DNA of 5,111 nt from Acidobacteriaceae bacterium (GTDB lineage: Bacteria; Acidobacteriota; Terriglobia; Terriglobales; Acidobacteriaceae), in contig WQYS01000212.1 in NCBI GenBank assembly GCA_009781125.1, positions 1 through 5,111 of the forward strand, written 5' to 3'. The position numbers were made by a program, and so were the translations under genes. The notes beneath the pieces are model-generated. The model made no database searches. It was not told where the DNA came from and saw nothing but the letters and a program-made list of their open reading frames with translations. The stretch's first letter is position 1. Each line of letters starts with the position of its first letter. This document shows, piece after piece, positions 1-4,692 of the stretch.

Positions 1-1
1 A

Positions 2-118
2 ACCCGGACACTGTGCGATGATGTGCGGCAATGGTTCGAGGATGGTTCGATGCGCGTTCGGGCAGCGTTCGATAAACTTATTCAGTCTGTAGGAAGGAGG
101 AAACCCGCCATGACGTAG
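2..118 (+). CDS. C-terminal end of an upstream gene, product not recognised (5' truncated)
   Basis: The frame starting at base 2 is open from the window edge to TAG at 116-118, giving 38 residues that end in ...RKPAMT. The peptide looks like ordinary protein: an amphipathic helical stretch (DDVRQWFEDG, then RAAFDKLIQSVG) and a basic tail GRRK. The other two plus frames stop or look non-protein-like. The next gene begins 2 bases after this stop, as in an operon. The purine run at 91-100, which could act as a ribosome binding site, is read here as Gly-Arg-Arg. I do not recognise the family. The coding call is weakened because an 11-bp-period DNA repeat runs through the same bases, so part of this may be a cis-acting site rather than protein. 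Confidence 0.45.
   Translation, partial: TRTLCDDVRQWFEDGSMRVRAAFDKLIQSVGRRKPAMT
13..72 (+). repeat. Helically phased array of six GTKCGR hexamers
   Basis: The hexamers start at 13 (GTGCGA), 23 (GTGCGG), 34 (GTTCGA), 45 (GTTCGA), 56 (GTTCGG) and 67 (GTTCGA), at steps of 10, 11, 11, 11 and 11 bases, or about one turn of B-DNA. An AT-rich stretch (ATAAACTTATTC) follows directly at 72-83. A step of 11 is not a multiple of three, so the repeats fall in different frames of the partial gene across them. Protein repetition therefore does not explain them. This is compatible with a cooperative DNA-binding site (iteron, operator or recombinase arm-site array); the binder is unknown. Confidence 0.5.
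91..100 (+). promoter_or_regulatory. Strong Shine-Dalgarno-like sequence AGGAAGGAGG with unusual spacing
   Basis: This purine run is a near-ideal ribosome binding site, but the start it fits best is the ATG at 110 (9 bases away), which reads ATG ACG TAG and stops at once. The real downstream start at 121 is 20 bases away and has no closer site. The ATG at 110 is also in frame with the upstream gene and forms its last Met codon. Translation of the gene at 121 is therefore probably coupled to termination at 118, by reinitiation. Confidence 0.4.
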
Positions 119-120
119 TT

Positions 121-453
121 ATGAGCCGATCCAATCATCACTACTACAACGTGTGCTGTTCGCCGATCAACGAGGATGGGTACTGCGAACGGCATGAAGA
201 CCAAAACTACTGGCATCCTCAAAGAACCTGCATTACAGAGCGCGACGTTTTGTTGCGGCGCGGTGTTTACCGGCGTCGCAAACGTTTTCCGTCGTGGGGA
301 ATCAAGCGATGGATAAGCGGTCCGCCGATGGACGTGAAACGCATCTGGCGTCAACGCGCACGGGCGCAGCAGAAGCAGGAGTTTCTTCGTAATCCTGAAG
401 AGCCGCTGATTACGCCGATGAAGCGTCTGGTTAATCTCTGGGACTGGTATTGA
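121..453 (+). CDS. Small basic Cys/His-containing protein of unknown function (110 aa)
   Basis: I do not recognise a named family. The N-terminus has a Cys/His cluster (C12, C13, C22, H25, then H32 and C37) with the local pattern C-x8-C-x2-H, which could bind a metal. The middle is strongly basic (RRGVYRRRKRF) with aromatic residues. The C-terminal half has a basic helix (KRIWRQRARAQQKQEFLRN) and ends in LWDWY. Small basic proteins with a KR...QRARA-like helix and a terminal Trp-rich tail occur among phage and element accessory genes, but that is only a resemblance. ATG at 121 is the only reasonable start, because no other start codon lies between it and the upstream in-frame stop at 73-75. 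It begins 2 bases after the preceding stop and ends one base before the stop of the convergent DUF2442 gene. There is no signal peptide or membrane segment. Confidence 0.6.
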   Translation: MSRSNHHYYNVCCSPINEDGYCERHEDQNYWHPQRTCITERDVLLRRGVYRRRKRFPSWGIKRWISGPPMDVKRIWRQRARAQQKQEFLRNPEEPLITPMKRLVNLWDWY

Positions 454-454
454 A

Positions 455-784
455 TCAGTCGAGTATCCATTCGCCGTGTTCTTGAATGGCGGAGTGCATG
501 GCGTCGGGAGCGAGATCCAATTCTCCGGGCCAAGTGACGGCTCCGTAGTCGATTCTGACCTGAGCGAAGAAGGCGGGGTCAGCCAGAGCCGCGAAGACAC
601 CGGCTCTGGGTGAGCGAACCATGCGCGACAGATCGACCGTGCCGGTGAGTCCATCGACAAAGGCCACTCGGAGGCGCAGCCCCGGCAGGGCTTCGACACT
701 GGTTGCGCTCCAAGGTGACCGTGGCGCAATCTCTGGGACTACGACAGAGGGATGATATTCACCGGAGTTCGATTCTGTACGCAT
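455..784 (-). CDS. DUF2442 family protein (109 aa)
   Basis: The C-terminal 80 residues match the DUF2442 pattern as I know it: an EALPGLRLRVAFVDG strand pair, VDLSRM, GVFAALADPAFFAQVRID, a G-x-VTWPGELDLAPDAMH strand-turn, and a closing acidic tail (HGEWILD). The family is small and soluble, with no established biochemical role. It is often encoded beside DUF4160 proteins, and the pair has been suggested to act like a toxin-antitoxin module (established association; function is inference). I chose the ATG at 784 over the one at 829 because the former is preceded by AGGAGG 11 bases upstream and a GGGAG closer in, while the latter has no site. With this start the gene still overlaps the DUF4160 gene by 46 bases, which suggests coupled translation. 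The first 25 residues or so are not part of the conserved domain. It is the last gene of the minus-strand operon. Confidence 0.85.
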   Translation of the reverse strand: MRTESNSGEYHPSVVVPEIAPRSPWSATSVEALPGLRLRVAFVDGLTGTVDLSRMVRSPRAGVFAALADPAFFAQVRIDYGAVTWPGELDLAPDAMHSAIQEHGEWILD

Positions 785-999
785 AGCTCCCAATTCCTCC
801 TGAGTTCTTCGCGGTGTTGTTGTGCCCATTCCAGCACGAGTGCCATAGCGCGTCTGGGTAGCTCTCCTTGAACGACCGCGAGCGTCTGAATGTCGATCAA
901 CGCCTCAAACTCGGCATAGACCGCGTGAAAGTGAGGCGGAACGTGGTCTCCGAAGTACATCTGAATGATAATCCCGTAGAACCTGCTGATCGTCGGCAT
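739..999 (-). CDS. DUF4160 family protein (86 aa)
   Basis: This is a full-length and very typical DUF4160 protein. It has the N-terminal MPTISRFYGI strand, MYFGDH, and the hallmark PPHFHA motif (H19, H23 and H25). An acidic strand (residues 30-37) and a short loop with GELPRR follow, and then a long helix (LVLEWAQQHREELRRNWEL). The clustered His residues could bind metal or serve catalysis, but no activity is established that I can name. It starts 15 bases after the stop of the XRE gene, with a weak site (AGGA) about 5 bases before the ATG, and it overlaps the following DUF2442 gene by 46 bases. The middle position in an XRE-DUF4160-DUF2442 operon is consistent with a toxin-antitoxin-like or regulatory module. 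Which member would be toxic cannot be told from sequence. Confidence 0.88.
   Translation of the reverse strand: MPTISRFYGIIIQMYFGDHVPPHFHAVYAEFEALIDIQTLAVVQGELPRRAMALVLEWAQQHREELRRNWELCVQNRTPVNIIPLS
796..801 (-). promoter_or_regulatory. Ribosome binding site AGGAGG deciding the DUF2442 start
   Basis: On the minus strand a perfect AGGAGG lies 11 bases before the ATG at 784, with a secondary GGGAG (791-787) even closer. Both lie inside the DUF4160 coding region. No comparable site precedes the upstream in-frame ATG at 829, so 784 is the better start. Confidence 0.6.
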
Positions 1000-1014
1000 A
1001 TTCCTATTATCTTG

Positions 1015-1392
1015 CTAACGAGCAGTTGCGCCGCTGAGGAAGTTGTCGATGGTGATGAGGATGGCGTCCTGCTTACGGCGCGGCAGGCTCTCGATTCGTT
1101 CCAGCCGTTGCAGCACCTTGCGGCTCGGCTTGCGCGCAGACTTGCGAGACTGCGGTTGCAGCAGTTCATCGGTAGAGACTTCGAGAACCTGAGCAAAGCG
1201 CAGAATCATGTCGGCGTTGAGGCGGAGTTTGTCGTTCTCGTAGTCGGAAACGAGGACGGGAATCAAACCAGTAAGGTCTGCCACTTCCCTCTGTGTAAAG
1301 CCGCGCTCCTTACGAATACGGGCTATTCGCTGGCCTACAGTCTCCGGGCCGGAAGCGACGGGAGCGAGTTTTAGTCTGGAAATCCTTGGCAT
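1015..1392 (-). CDS. XRE (Cro/C1)-type helix-turn-helix transcriptional regulator (125 aa)
   Basis: Residues 19-78 form a classic HTH_3/XRE domain: VGQRIARIRKERGFTQREVADLTGL, with the recognition-helix region (VLVSDYEND), then L-x-LNADMILRFAQVLEVSTDELL. A basic hinge (SRKSARKPSRK) leads to a C-terminal helix pair (KVLQRLERIESLPRRKQDAILITIDNFL). This tail is common in XRE regulators that sit in front of toxin-like partners and probably helps dimerisation. The N-terminal 17 residues are outside the domain. The ATG at 1392 has no Shine-Dalgarno sequence on its own strand (it is preceded by TCCTCCT), so initiation may be weak or leaderless. It is the first gene of an operon with DUF4160 (15 bases) and DUF2442. 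It is divergent from the primase gene across 120 bases holding a palindrome, so autoregulation and possibly control of the primase-integrase unit is the likely role (inference). Confidence 0.9.
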   Translation of the reverse strand: MPRISRLKLAPVASGPETVGQRIARIRKERGFTQREVADLTGLIPVLVSDYENDKLRLNADMILRFAQVLEVSTDELLQPQSRKSARKPSRKVLQRLERIESLPRRKQDAILITIDNFLSGATAR

Positions 1393-1430
1393 AGGAGGAC
1401 AGTTTAAGGGCAGAAAAAGCCTTGCGCCGT

Positions 1431-1459
1431 TGTATAAGTATGATACTAATCTTTATGAA
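1431..1459 (-). promoter_or_regulatory. Candidate minus-strand promoter overlapping the palindrome
   Basis: On the minus strand TTCATA (1459-1454) and TATACA (1436-1431) are separated by 17 bases, each matching four of six consensus positions. The spacer contains most of the 17-bp palindrome, so a bound repressor would block it. This is a weak consensus match and one of two possible promoters for the XRE operon. Confidence 0.3.
1434..1450. promoter_or_regulatory. 17-bp near-perfect palindrome, candidate XRE operator
   Basis: ATAAGTAT-G-ATACTAAT has two 8-base arms around a single central G, with 7 of 8 arm positions complementary and the inner five (AGTAT/ATACT) perfect. XRE dimers typically bind short palindromes of this size in front of their own gene. 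It lies 42 bases upstream of the XRE start and 63 upstream of the primase start, well placed to control both directions. The binding protein is inferred from position. Confidence 0.55.
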
Positions 1460-1460
1460 C

Positions 1461-1489
1461 AGTAAATTTTCCCAAAAAGCACTTGACAA
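1461..1489 (-). promoter_or_regulatory. Candidate minus-strand promoter TTGTCA-17-TTTACT
   Basis: On the minus strand TTGTCA (1489-1484, five of six consensus positions) and TTTACT (1466-1461, four of six) are 17 bases apart, the optimal spacing. Transcription would begin near 1454 and run through the palindrome into the XRE gene. The -35 overlaps the small palindrome CTTGACAAG at 1482-1490. Confidence 0.35.
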
Positions 1490-1499
1490 GGTTTTAAGC

Positions 1500-1504
1500 G
1501 GAGG
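1500..1504 (+). promoter_or_regulatory. Ribosome binding site GGAGG for the primase gene
   Basis: GGAGG ends 8 bases before the GTG at 1513, which is ideal spacing. This fixes the GTG start (residues MAVSRIPEEL...) although no ATG is available nearby. Confidence 0.7.
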
Positions 1505-1512
1505 CCTGAAAA

Positions 1513-4500
1513 GTGGCAGTGTCACGGATACCGGAAGAGTTGAAGGAGCGGTTGAAGCGGGAGGTATCGGTTCAGCGGTTAGCGGAGGCGCGAGGAATCA
1601 AGCTGCGGCGCATAGGCTCACAGTTACATGGGCTGTGCCCGTTCCACGATGACCACAACCCTAGCCTGCAAATCGACCCTGTAAAGAACGTGTGGCACTG
1701 TAAGGCTTGCGGTGCAGGCGGCGACGTGATCGAGTGGGTGAGGCGTTCGGAGGGCGTGGGTTACGTTCATGCGGTGGAGCTGCTGAAGCGGGATTACGCG
1801 CCGACGGAGGGGCCAGCGGTGGGAGTGAACACCGTGCCTCTGTTGCCGAGTCCGTTGCCGCAGGGAGCCGACGATCAGGCTGTGATGCACAAGTTGGTTG
1901 CCTACTACCACCGGACGCTGAAGGAGACGCCGGACGCGCAGCGGTATCTGGAGAAGCGCGGGTTGAAGTCTGCGGAGATGGTCGAACACTTCAAGCTGGG
2001 GTTTAGCAATCGGATGCTGGGCACGATGTTGCCGGACAGGAACCGCAAGGCGGGAGCGGAGATCAGGGGACAGTTGGAACGGTTGGGCGTGTTCCGTGGC
2101 GATACCGGACGGGAGCATTTAGTAGGTTCGCTGATCGTTCCAATTATCAATCTTGAAGGGGACGTAGTGCAGCTTTACGGGCGGAAGATCAACGACCATC
2201 TGAGCAAGAATACTCCGTATCACTCGTATCACTTGTATCTGCCGGGGCCGATGCGTGGCGTGTGGAACGAGGAGGCGTTGGTTGCCAGTAAAGAGATCAT
2301 CCTGTGCGAAGCGTTGATCGACGCTCTGACGTTCTGGGCGGCGGGATATCGCAACGTGACGGCCAGCTATGGCGTCAATGGCTTCACGAAGGACCACAGG
2401 GCGGCGTTCACGAAGCACGGGACCAAGCGCGTGTATATCGCGTATGACCGCGACGAGGCCGGAGACAAGGCGGCGGTGAAGCTGTCGGCTGAGTTGATAG
2501 CGATGGGCATCGAGTGTTTTCGCGTGGAGTTTCCGAAGAATCAGGACGCGAACGAGTTCGCGCGGATGACGCAGCCGGCGGCGAAGACTCTGGGCTTACT
2601 TCTGAACCGTGCCTTATGGCTTGGCAAAGGGCAGCGGCCAGCGGGACAGGTGGCAGTGCCGGTTATCATGCCGGAGTTGAAATCCGAGCCAGCATCAGCA
2701 GAAGACAAAAGCGCAGCTAAGGAAAAAACTATAGAGGCCGAGCCTGTACCTGAACCCGTTGCAGTCGTGGCGACAGAAACGGAAGAACGAGCAGCTAAGG
2801 AAAAAACTATAGAGGCCGAAGCTGTGCCGGAACCGGAGCCGGAGCCAGCGGAGAGTGAGCCTGTTTTTCCCTTAGCTGCTGTTTCTGAGCCGATAGAGGA
2901 GGGCGAACTTGAGCGGCGCGGCGACGATGTTTTATGGCGCGTGTCGAATCGGGAGTATCGCGTTCGAGGTCTGGAGAAGAATACGAGCGGCAACGTCCTG
3001 AACGTGAATCTCCGCGTGATGGGAGTCAACAGGCACGGCGATACGGCGTTGCATCAGGACGTTCTGGAGTTGAACCACGCGCGTCCCCGGATGGCGTTCT
3101 GCAAACTGGCCGCCGCCGAGCTTCATGTGAAGGAGGAGACTCTGCGGCGCGAGGTGGGCCAGTTGATGTTGAAGCTGGAGCGGTTGCGCGACGATGCGCT
3201 CATGCAGACGTTGGAGCCGCAGCAGGAGTCAGCGGAGACGATGACGGAAGAGGAACGTGCCGAGGCTCTGCGGTTGTTGCGTGACCCGCGCCTGGTCGAG
3301 CGCATCGTCGAGGACTTCTCCCGTTGCGGCGTAGTCGGTGAAGAGACGAACAAGCTGATGGGTTATCTGGGCACGGTGTCGAGGTTCTTAGACAAGCCTC
3401 TAGCGATCCTGATGCAGTCCAGTTCGGCAGCGGGAAAGAGTTCGCTGATGGAGGCCGTGCTGTCGTTCGTGCCGGAGGAGCATCGAACGCAATACTCCGC
3501 GATGACAGGCCAGAGCTTGTTTTACATGGGCGACGTGAATCTTAAGCACAAGGTTCTGGCGATAGCTGAAGAGGAAGGCGCGGAACGCGCAGCCTATGCG
3601 CTGAAGCTGTTGCAGTCGGAAGGTAAGTTAACCATCGCATCGACCGGCAAAGACCCTGCCAGCGGCAAGCACGTTACACATGAGTACCACGTCGAAGGCC
3701 CGGTGATGTTGTTTCTGACGACGACCAAGCCGGAGATCGACGAGGAACTTTTGAATCGCTGTCTGGTTCTGACGGTGAACGAGGAGCGGGAGCAGACACA
3801 GGCTATCCATCGAATCCAGCGGGAGTCCCAGACGTTAGAAGGGCTGATGCAGCGTAAGCGGCGGGATGGCCTGTTGCGGTTGCATCAGAACGCGCAGCGT
3901 CTTCTGCGTCCGTTGGAGGTTGCCAACGATCTTGCGTTAGAGTTGAGCTTCCCCGACAGCACGACGCGCACGCGGCGCGATCACATGAAGTACCTGACGC
4001 TGATTCGCAGTATCGCTTTTCTGCGCCAGTATCAGCGGCAGGTGAAGACGGCCAAGCCTGAAGGCGACCCGCCCTTCGATTACGTTGAGACGACGAAGGA
4101 GGACGTGGAGCTTGCCAAGAAGCTGATCCACGAGGCTCTGGGCGGCTCTCTGGATGAGATGCCAGCACAGACGCGGCGACTTCTGTTGTTGGTCGATGGC
4201 ATGGTGACAGCGGCCTGTGAGCGGGAGCAGATCGAGCGCACGGAATACCGCTTCTCGCGGCGCGACGTGCGCGAGTTCACGCGCTGGAGCGACTCGCAAC
4301 TGAAGCGGCATCTGGCACGGTTGGAGGACTTGGAATATCTGATCGTGCATCGTGGCGGACGCGGCCAGAGCATGGTCTACGAGCTTTTCTTCGAGACGAA
4401 GGAGACAGCCAAGCCTGTACTTGTCGAGTTAGAGCATAGTTACGATGGAGAGAAGTCTGGGGTAAACGCCAACAAGTCCGGGGTAAACGGCGAGAAGTCC

Positions 4501-4692
4501 GGGGCAAGTCTGGCCCAAAATAAGGGAAGTCTGGGGCAGTCCGGGGGAAGTCTGGGTGAGCCTTCGCCAGTAGCGACGCGGGTTTTGCACGAAATCGGGG
4601 CAAATTCTGAAAAACGCATAGTTAAGGAAGAAGAAAAATCCGGGCAGGTTCGTCATATCGTACCGATAGCGGCGAAGCGGAGGGCGGGATGA
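1513..4692 (+). CDS. Multidomain replication protein: CHC2 zinc finger/Toprim primase fused to P-loop ATPase and winged-helix-like domain (1059 aa)
   Basis: This is probably the replication initiator of a mobile element, making primers and perhaps unwinding DNA. Residues 5-95 are a CHC2 zinc finger with C42, H45, C63 and C66 (CPFH...WHCKACGAGGD). Residues 120-245 resemble the DnaG catalytic core N-terminal part (YYHRTL...RYLEKRGL...FKLGFS). Residues 255-345 are Toprim, with the catalytic Glu E266 in LCEALIDAL and the DxD pair D312/D314 (YDRDEAG). An acidic Pro/Glu linker with internal repeats spans about 385-460. Residues 466-580 are an unassigned conserved-looking domain. Residues 587-765 are a P-loop ATPase with Walker A SSSAAGKS (K642; the usual first Gly is Ser), a Walker B-like VLAIAEEE (E686-688), sensor-like TTT (736-738) and a candidate arginine finger R749. 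The order VLAIAEEE, ALKLLQSEGKLTIAS, LLNRC is reminiscent of MCM-like AAA+ ATPases (inference). Residues 909-960 look like a winged helix. The tail carries DNA-level repeats. GTG start with GGAGG 8 bases upstream; ATGA overlap with the integrase gene. It is not DnaG itself, since no DnaB-binding C-terminus is seen. Confidence 0.88.
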   Translation: MAVSRIPEELKERLKREVSVQRLAEARGIKLRRIGSQLHGLCPFHDDHNPSLQIDPVKNVWHCKACGAGGDVIEWVRRSEGVGYVHAVELLKRDYAPTEGPAVGVNTVPLLPSPLPQGADDQAVMHKLVAYYHRTLKETPDAQRYLEKRGLKSAEMVEHFKLGFSNRMLGTMLPDRNRKAGAEIRGQLERLGVFRGDTGREHLVGSLIVPIINLEGDVVQLYGRKINDHLSKNTPYHSYHLYLPGPMRGVWNEEALVASKEIILCEALIDALTFWAAGYRNVTASYGVNGFTKDHRAAFTKHGTKRVYIAYDRDEAGDKAAVKLSAELIAMGIECFRVEFPKNQDANEFARMTQPAAKTLGLLLNRALWLGKGQRPAGQVAVPVIMPELKSEPASAEDKSAAKEKTIEAEPVPEPVAVVATETEERAAKEKTIEAEAVPEPEPEPAESEPVFPLAAVSEPIEEGELERRGDDVLWRVSNREYRVRGLEKNTSGNVLNVNLRVMGVNRHGDTALHQDVLELNHARPRMAFCKLAAAELHVKEETLRREVGQLMLKLERLRDDALMQTLEPQQESAETMTEEERAEALRLLRDPRLVERIVEDFSRCGVVGEETNKLMGYLGTVSRFLDKPLAILMQSSSAAGKSSLMEAVLSFVPEEHRTQYSAMTGQSLFYMGDVNLKHKVLAIAEEEGAERAAYALKLLQSEGKLTIASTGKDPASGKHVTHEYHVEGPVMLFLTTTKPEIDEELLNRCLVLTVNEEREQTQAIHRIQRESQTLEGLMQRKRRDGLLRLHQNAQRLLRPLEVANDLALELSFPDSTTRTRRDHMKYLTLIRSIAFLRQYQRQVKTAKPEGDPPFDYVETTKEDVELAKKLIHEALGGSLDEMPAQTRRLLLLVDGMVTAACEREQIERTEYRFSRRDVREFTRWSDSQLKRHLARLEDLEYLIVHRGGRGQSMVYELFFETKETAKPVLVELEHSYDGEKSGVNANKSGVNGEKSGASLAQNKGSLGQSGGSLGEPSPVATRVLHEIGANSEKRIVKEEEKSGQVRHIVPIAAKRRAG
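2713..2819 (+). repeat. Perfect 29-bp direct repeat in the primase linker, 78 bp apart
   Basis: Bases 2713-2741 and 2791-2819 are identical over 29 positions, starting GCAGCTAAGG and ending GAGGCCGA. The step of 78 bases is 26 codons, so the frame is kept and both copies read AAKEKTIEAE (residues 401 and 427). The sequences after the copies also remain similar (PVPEP / AVPEPEP). Identity at all third codon positions points to a recent duplication in an acidic, flexible linker. The AT-rich AAGGAAAAAACT core looks unlike the surrounding codon use. Confidence 0.9.
2790..2880. repeat. 18-bp inverted repeat inside the primase linker
   Basis: AGCAGCTAAGGAAAAAAC at 2790-2807 and GTTTTTCCCTTAGCTGCT at 2863-2880 are inverted copies matching at 17 of 18 positions, with 55 bases between. 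The left arm is the start of the second direct-repeat copy. The first copy (2713 onward) carries most of the same arm. In the protein the right arm is read as VFPLAA. The pair could form a long hairpin in mRNA or a cruciform in DNA. It could also be the terminal repeats of a tiny palindromic element that inserted in frame (inference). Confidence 0.7.
4453..4557 (+). repeat. Iteron-like array of seven AAGTCYGGGG decamers in the 3' end of the replication gene
   Basis: Copies start at 4453, 4474, 4495, 4506, 4527, 4537 and 4548 (steps 21, 21, 11, 21, 10, 11, that is one or two DNA helical turns). Copies 1-3 and 6 are read in one codon phase (KSG, or QSG for copy 6) and copies 4, 5 and 7 in another (ASL or GSL). 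The nucleotide motif, not the peptide, is therefore the repeated unit. Weaker copies lie at 4592 (AAATCGGGG) and 4636 (AAATCCGGGC). Copies 1 and 2 share six further bases (TAAACG). Phased direct repeats next to or inside a replication initiator gene are typical of iteron origins (established for plasmids and some islands); an origin here is inference. Confidence 0.75.
4602..4639. other. AT-rich segment next to the iteron-like array
   Basis: 28 of 38 bases are A or T (74%), in a gene that is otherwise GC-rich, and the segment begins 45 bases after the last strong repeat. It encodes the tail around residues 1031-1042. If the array is an origin, this is the natural candidate for the unwinding element, flanked by the two weaker repeat copies at 4592 and 4636. 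By itself AT-richness is weak evidence. Confidence 0.35.
4656..4668. repeat. Small palindrome TATCG-TAC-CGATA
   Basis: Perfect five-base arms around three bases, located between the iteron-like array and the integrase start. It could be a protein site or chance; nothing else supports a role. Confidence 0.2.

Larger units (their letters stand above)
1393..1512. promoter_or_regulatory. Divergent intergenic control region
   Basis: These 120 bases separate the XRE operon (minus) from the primase-integrase unit (plus) and are clearly more AT-rich than the genes around them, especially 1430-1470. They hold a near-perfect palindrome, two candidate minus-strand promoters and the primase ribosome binding site. 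For the plus strand I see a TATGAT box at 1439-1444 without a convincing -35. There is also a consensus TTGACA at 1483-1488, too close to the start codon for a normal promoter. No confident plus-strand promoter can be named. Confidence 0.65.

Noticed and set aside
34..72. GTTCGA copies as tRNA T-loop remnants or an att site
   Set aside because: No acceptor stem, anticodon arm or CCA end can be built around any copy, and the regular 11-bp spacing is unlike tRNA fragments.
467..489. Inverted repeat CCATTC/GAATGG just past the convergent stop codons, possible terminator
   Set aside because: Stem of only six pairs, an 11-base loop, no T-run on either side, and it lies within the DUF2442 coding sequence.
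82..729. Long minus-strand frame of 215 codons
   Set aside because: Lies opposite the 110-aa gene and out of frame across the DUF2442 gene; its composition (Pro/Arg/Ser-rich, no motifs) is that of a shadow.
868..1374. Long plus-strand frame of 168 codons opposite the XRE and DUF4160 genes
   Set aside because: Antisense to two clearly recognised proteins and shows no domain of its own.
1483..1511. Consensus TTGACA as the -35 of a plus-strand primase promoter
   Set aside because: At 16-18 base spacing no -10-like hexamer is present, and transcription would start at or after the GTG, conflicting with the good ribosome binding site at 1500-1504.
1422..1652. Plus-strand frame across the control region and the start of the primase gene
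   Set aside because: Overlaps the primase gene out of frame, has no correctly spaced ribosome binding site, and its sequence becomes Gly/Ala/Arg-rich like a shadow frame.
4453..4557. CRISPR array
   Set aside because: Units are about 10 bases with 0-11 base gaps, there are no uniform unique spacers, and the region is coding.
4277..4656. Minus-strand frames opposite the repeat array with repetitive Pro/Leu/Thr peptides
   Set aside because: Their repetition is just the reverse reading of the AAGTCYGGGG array; no start signals or family features.
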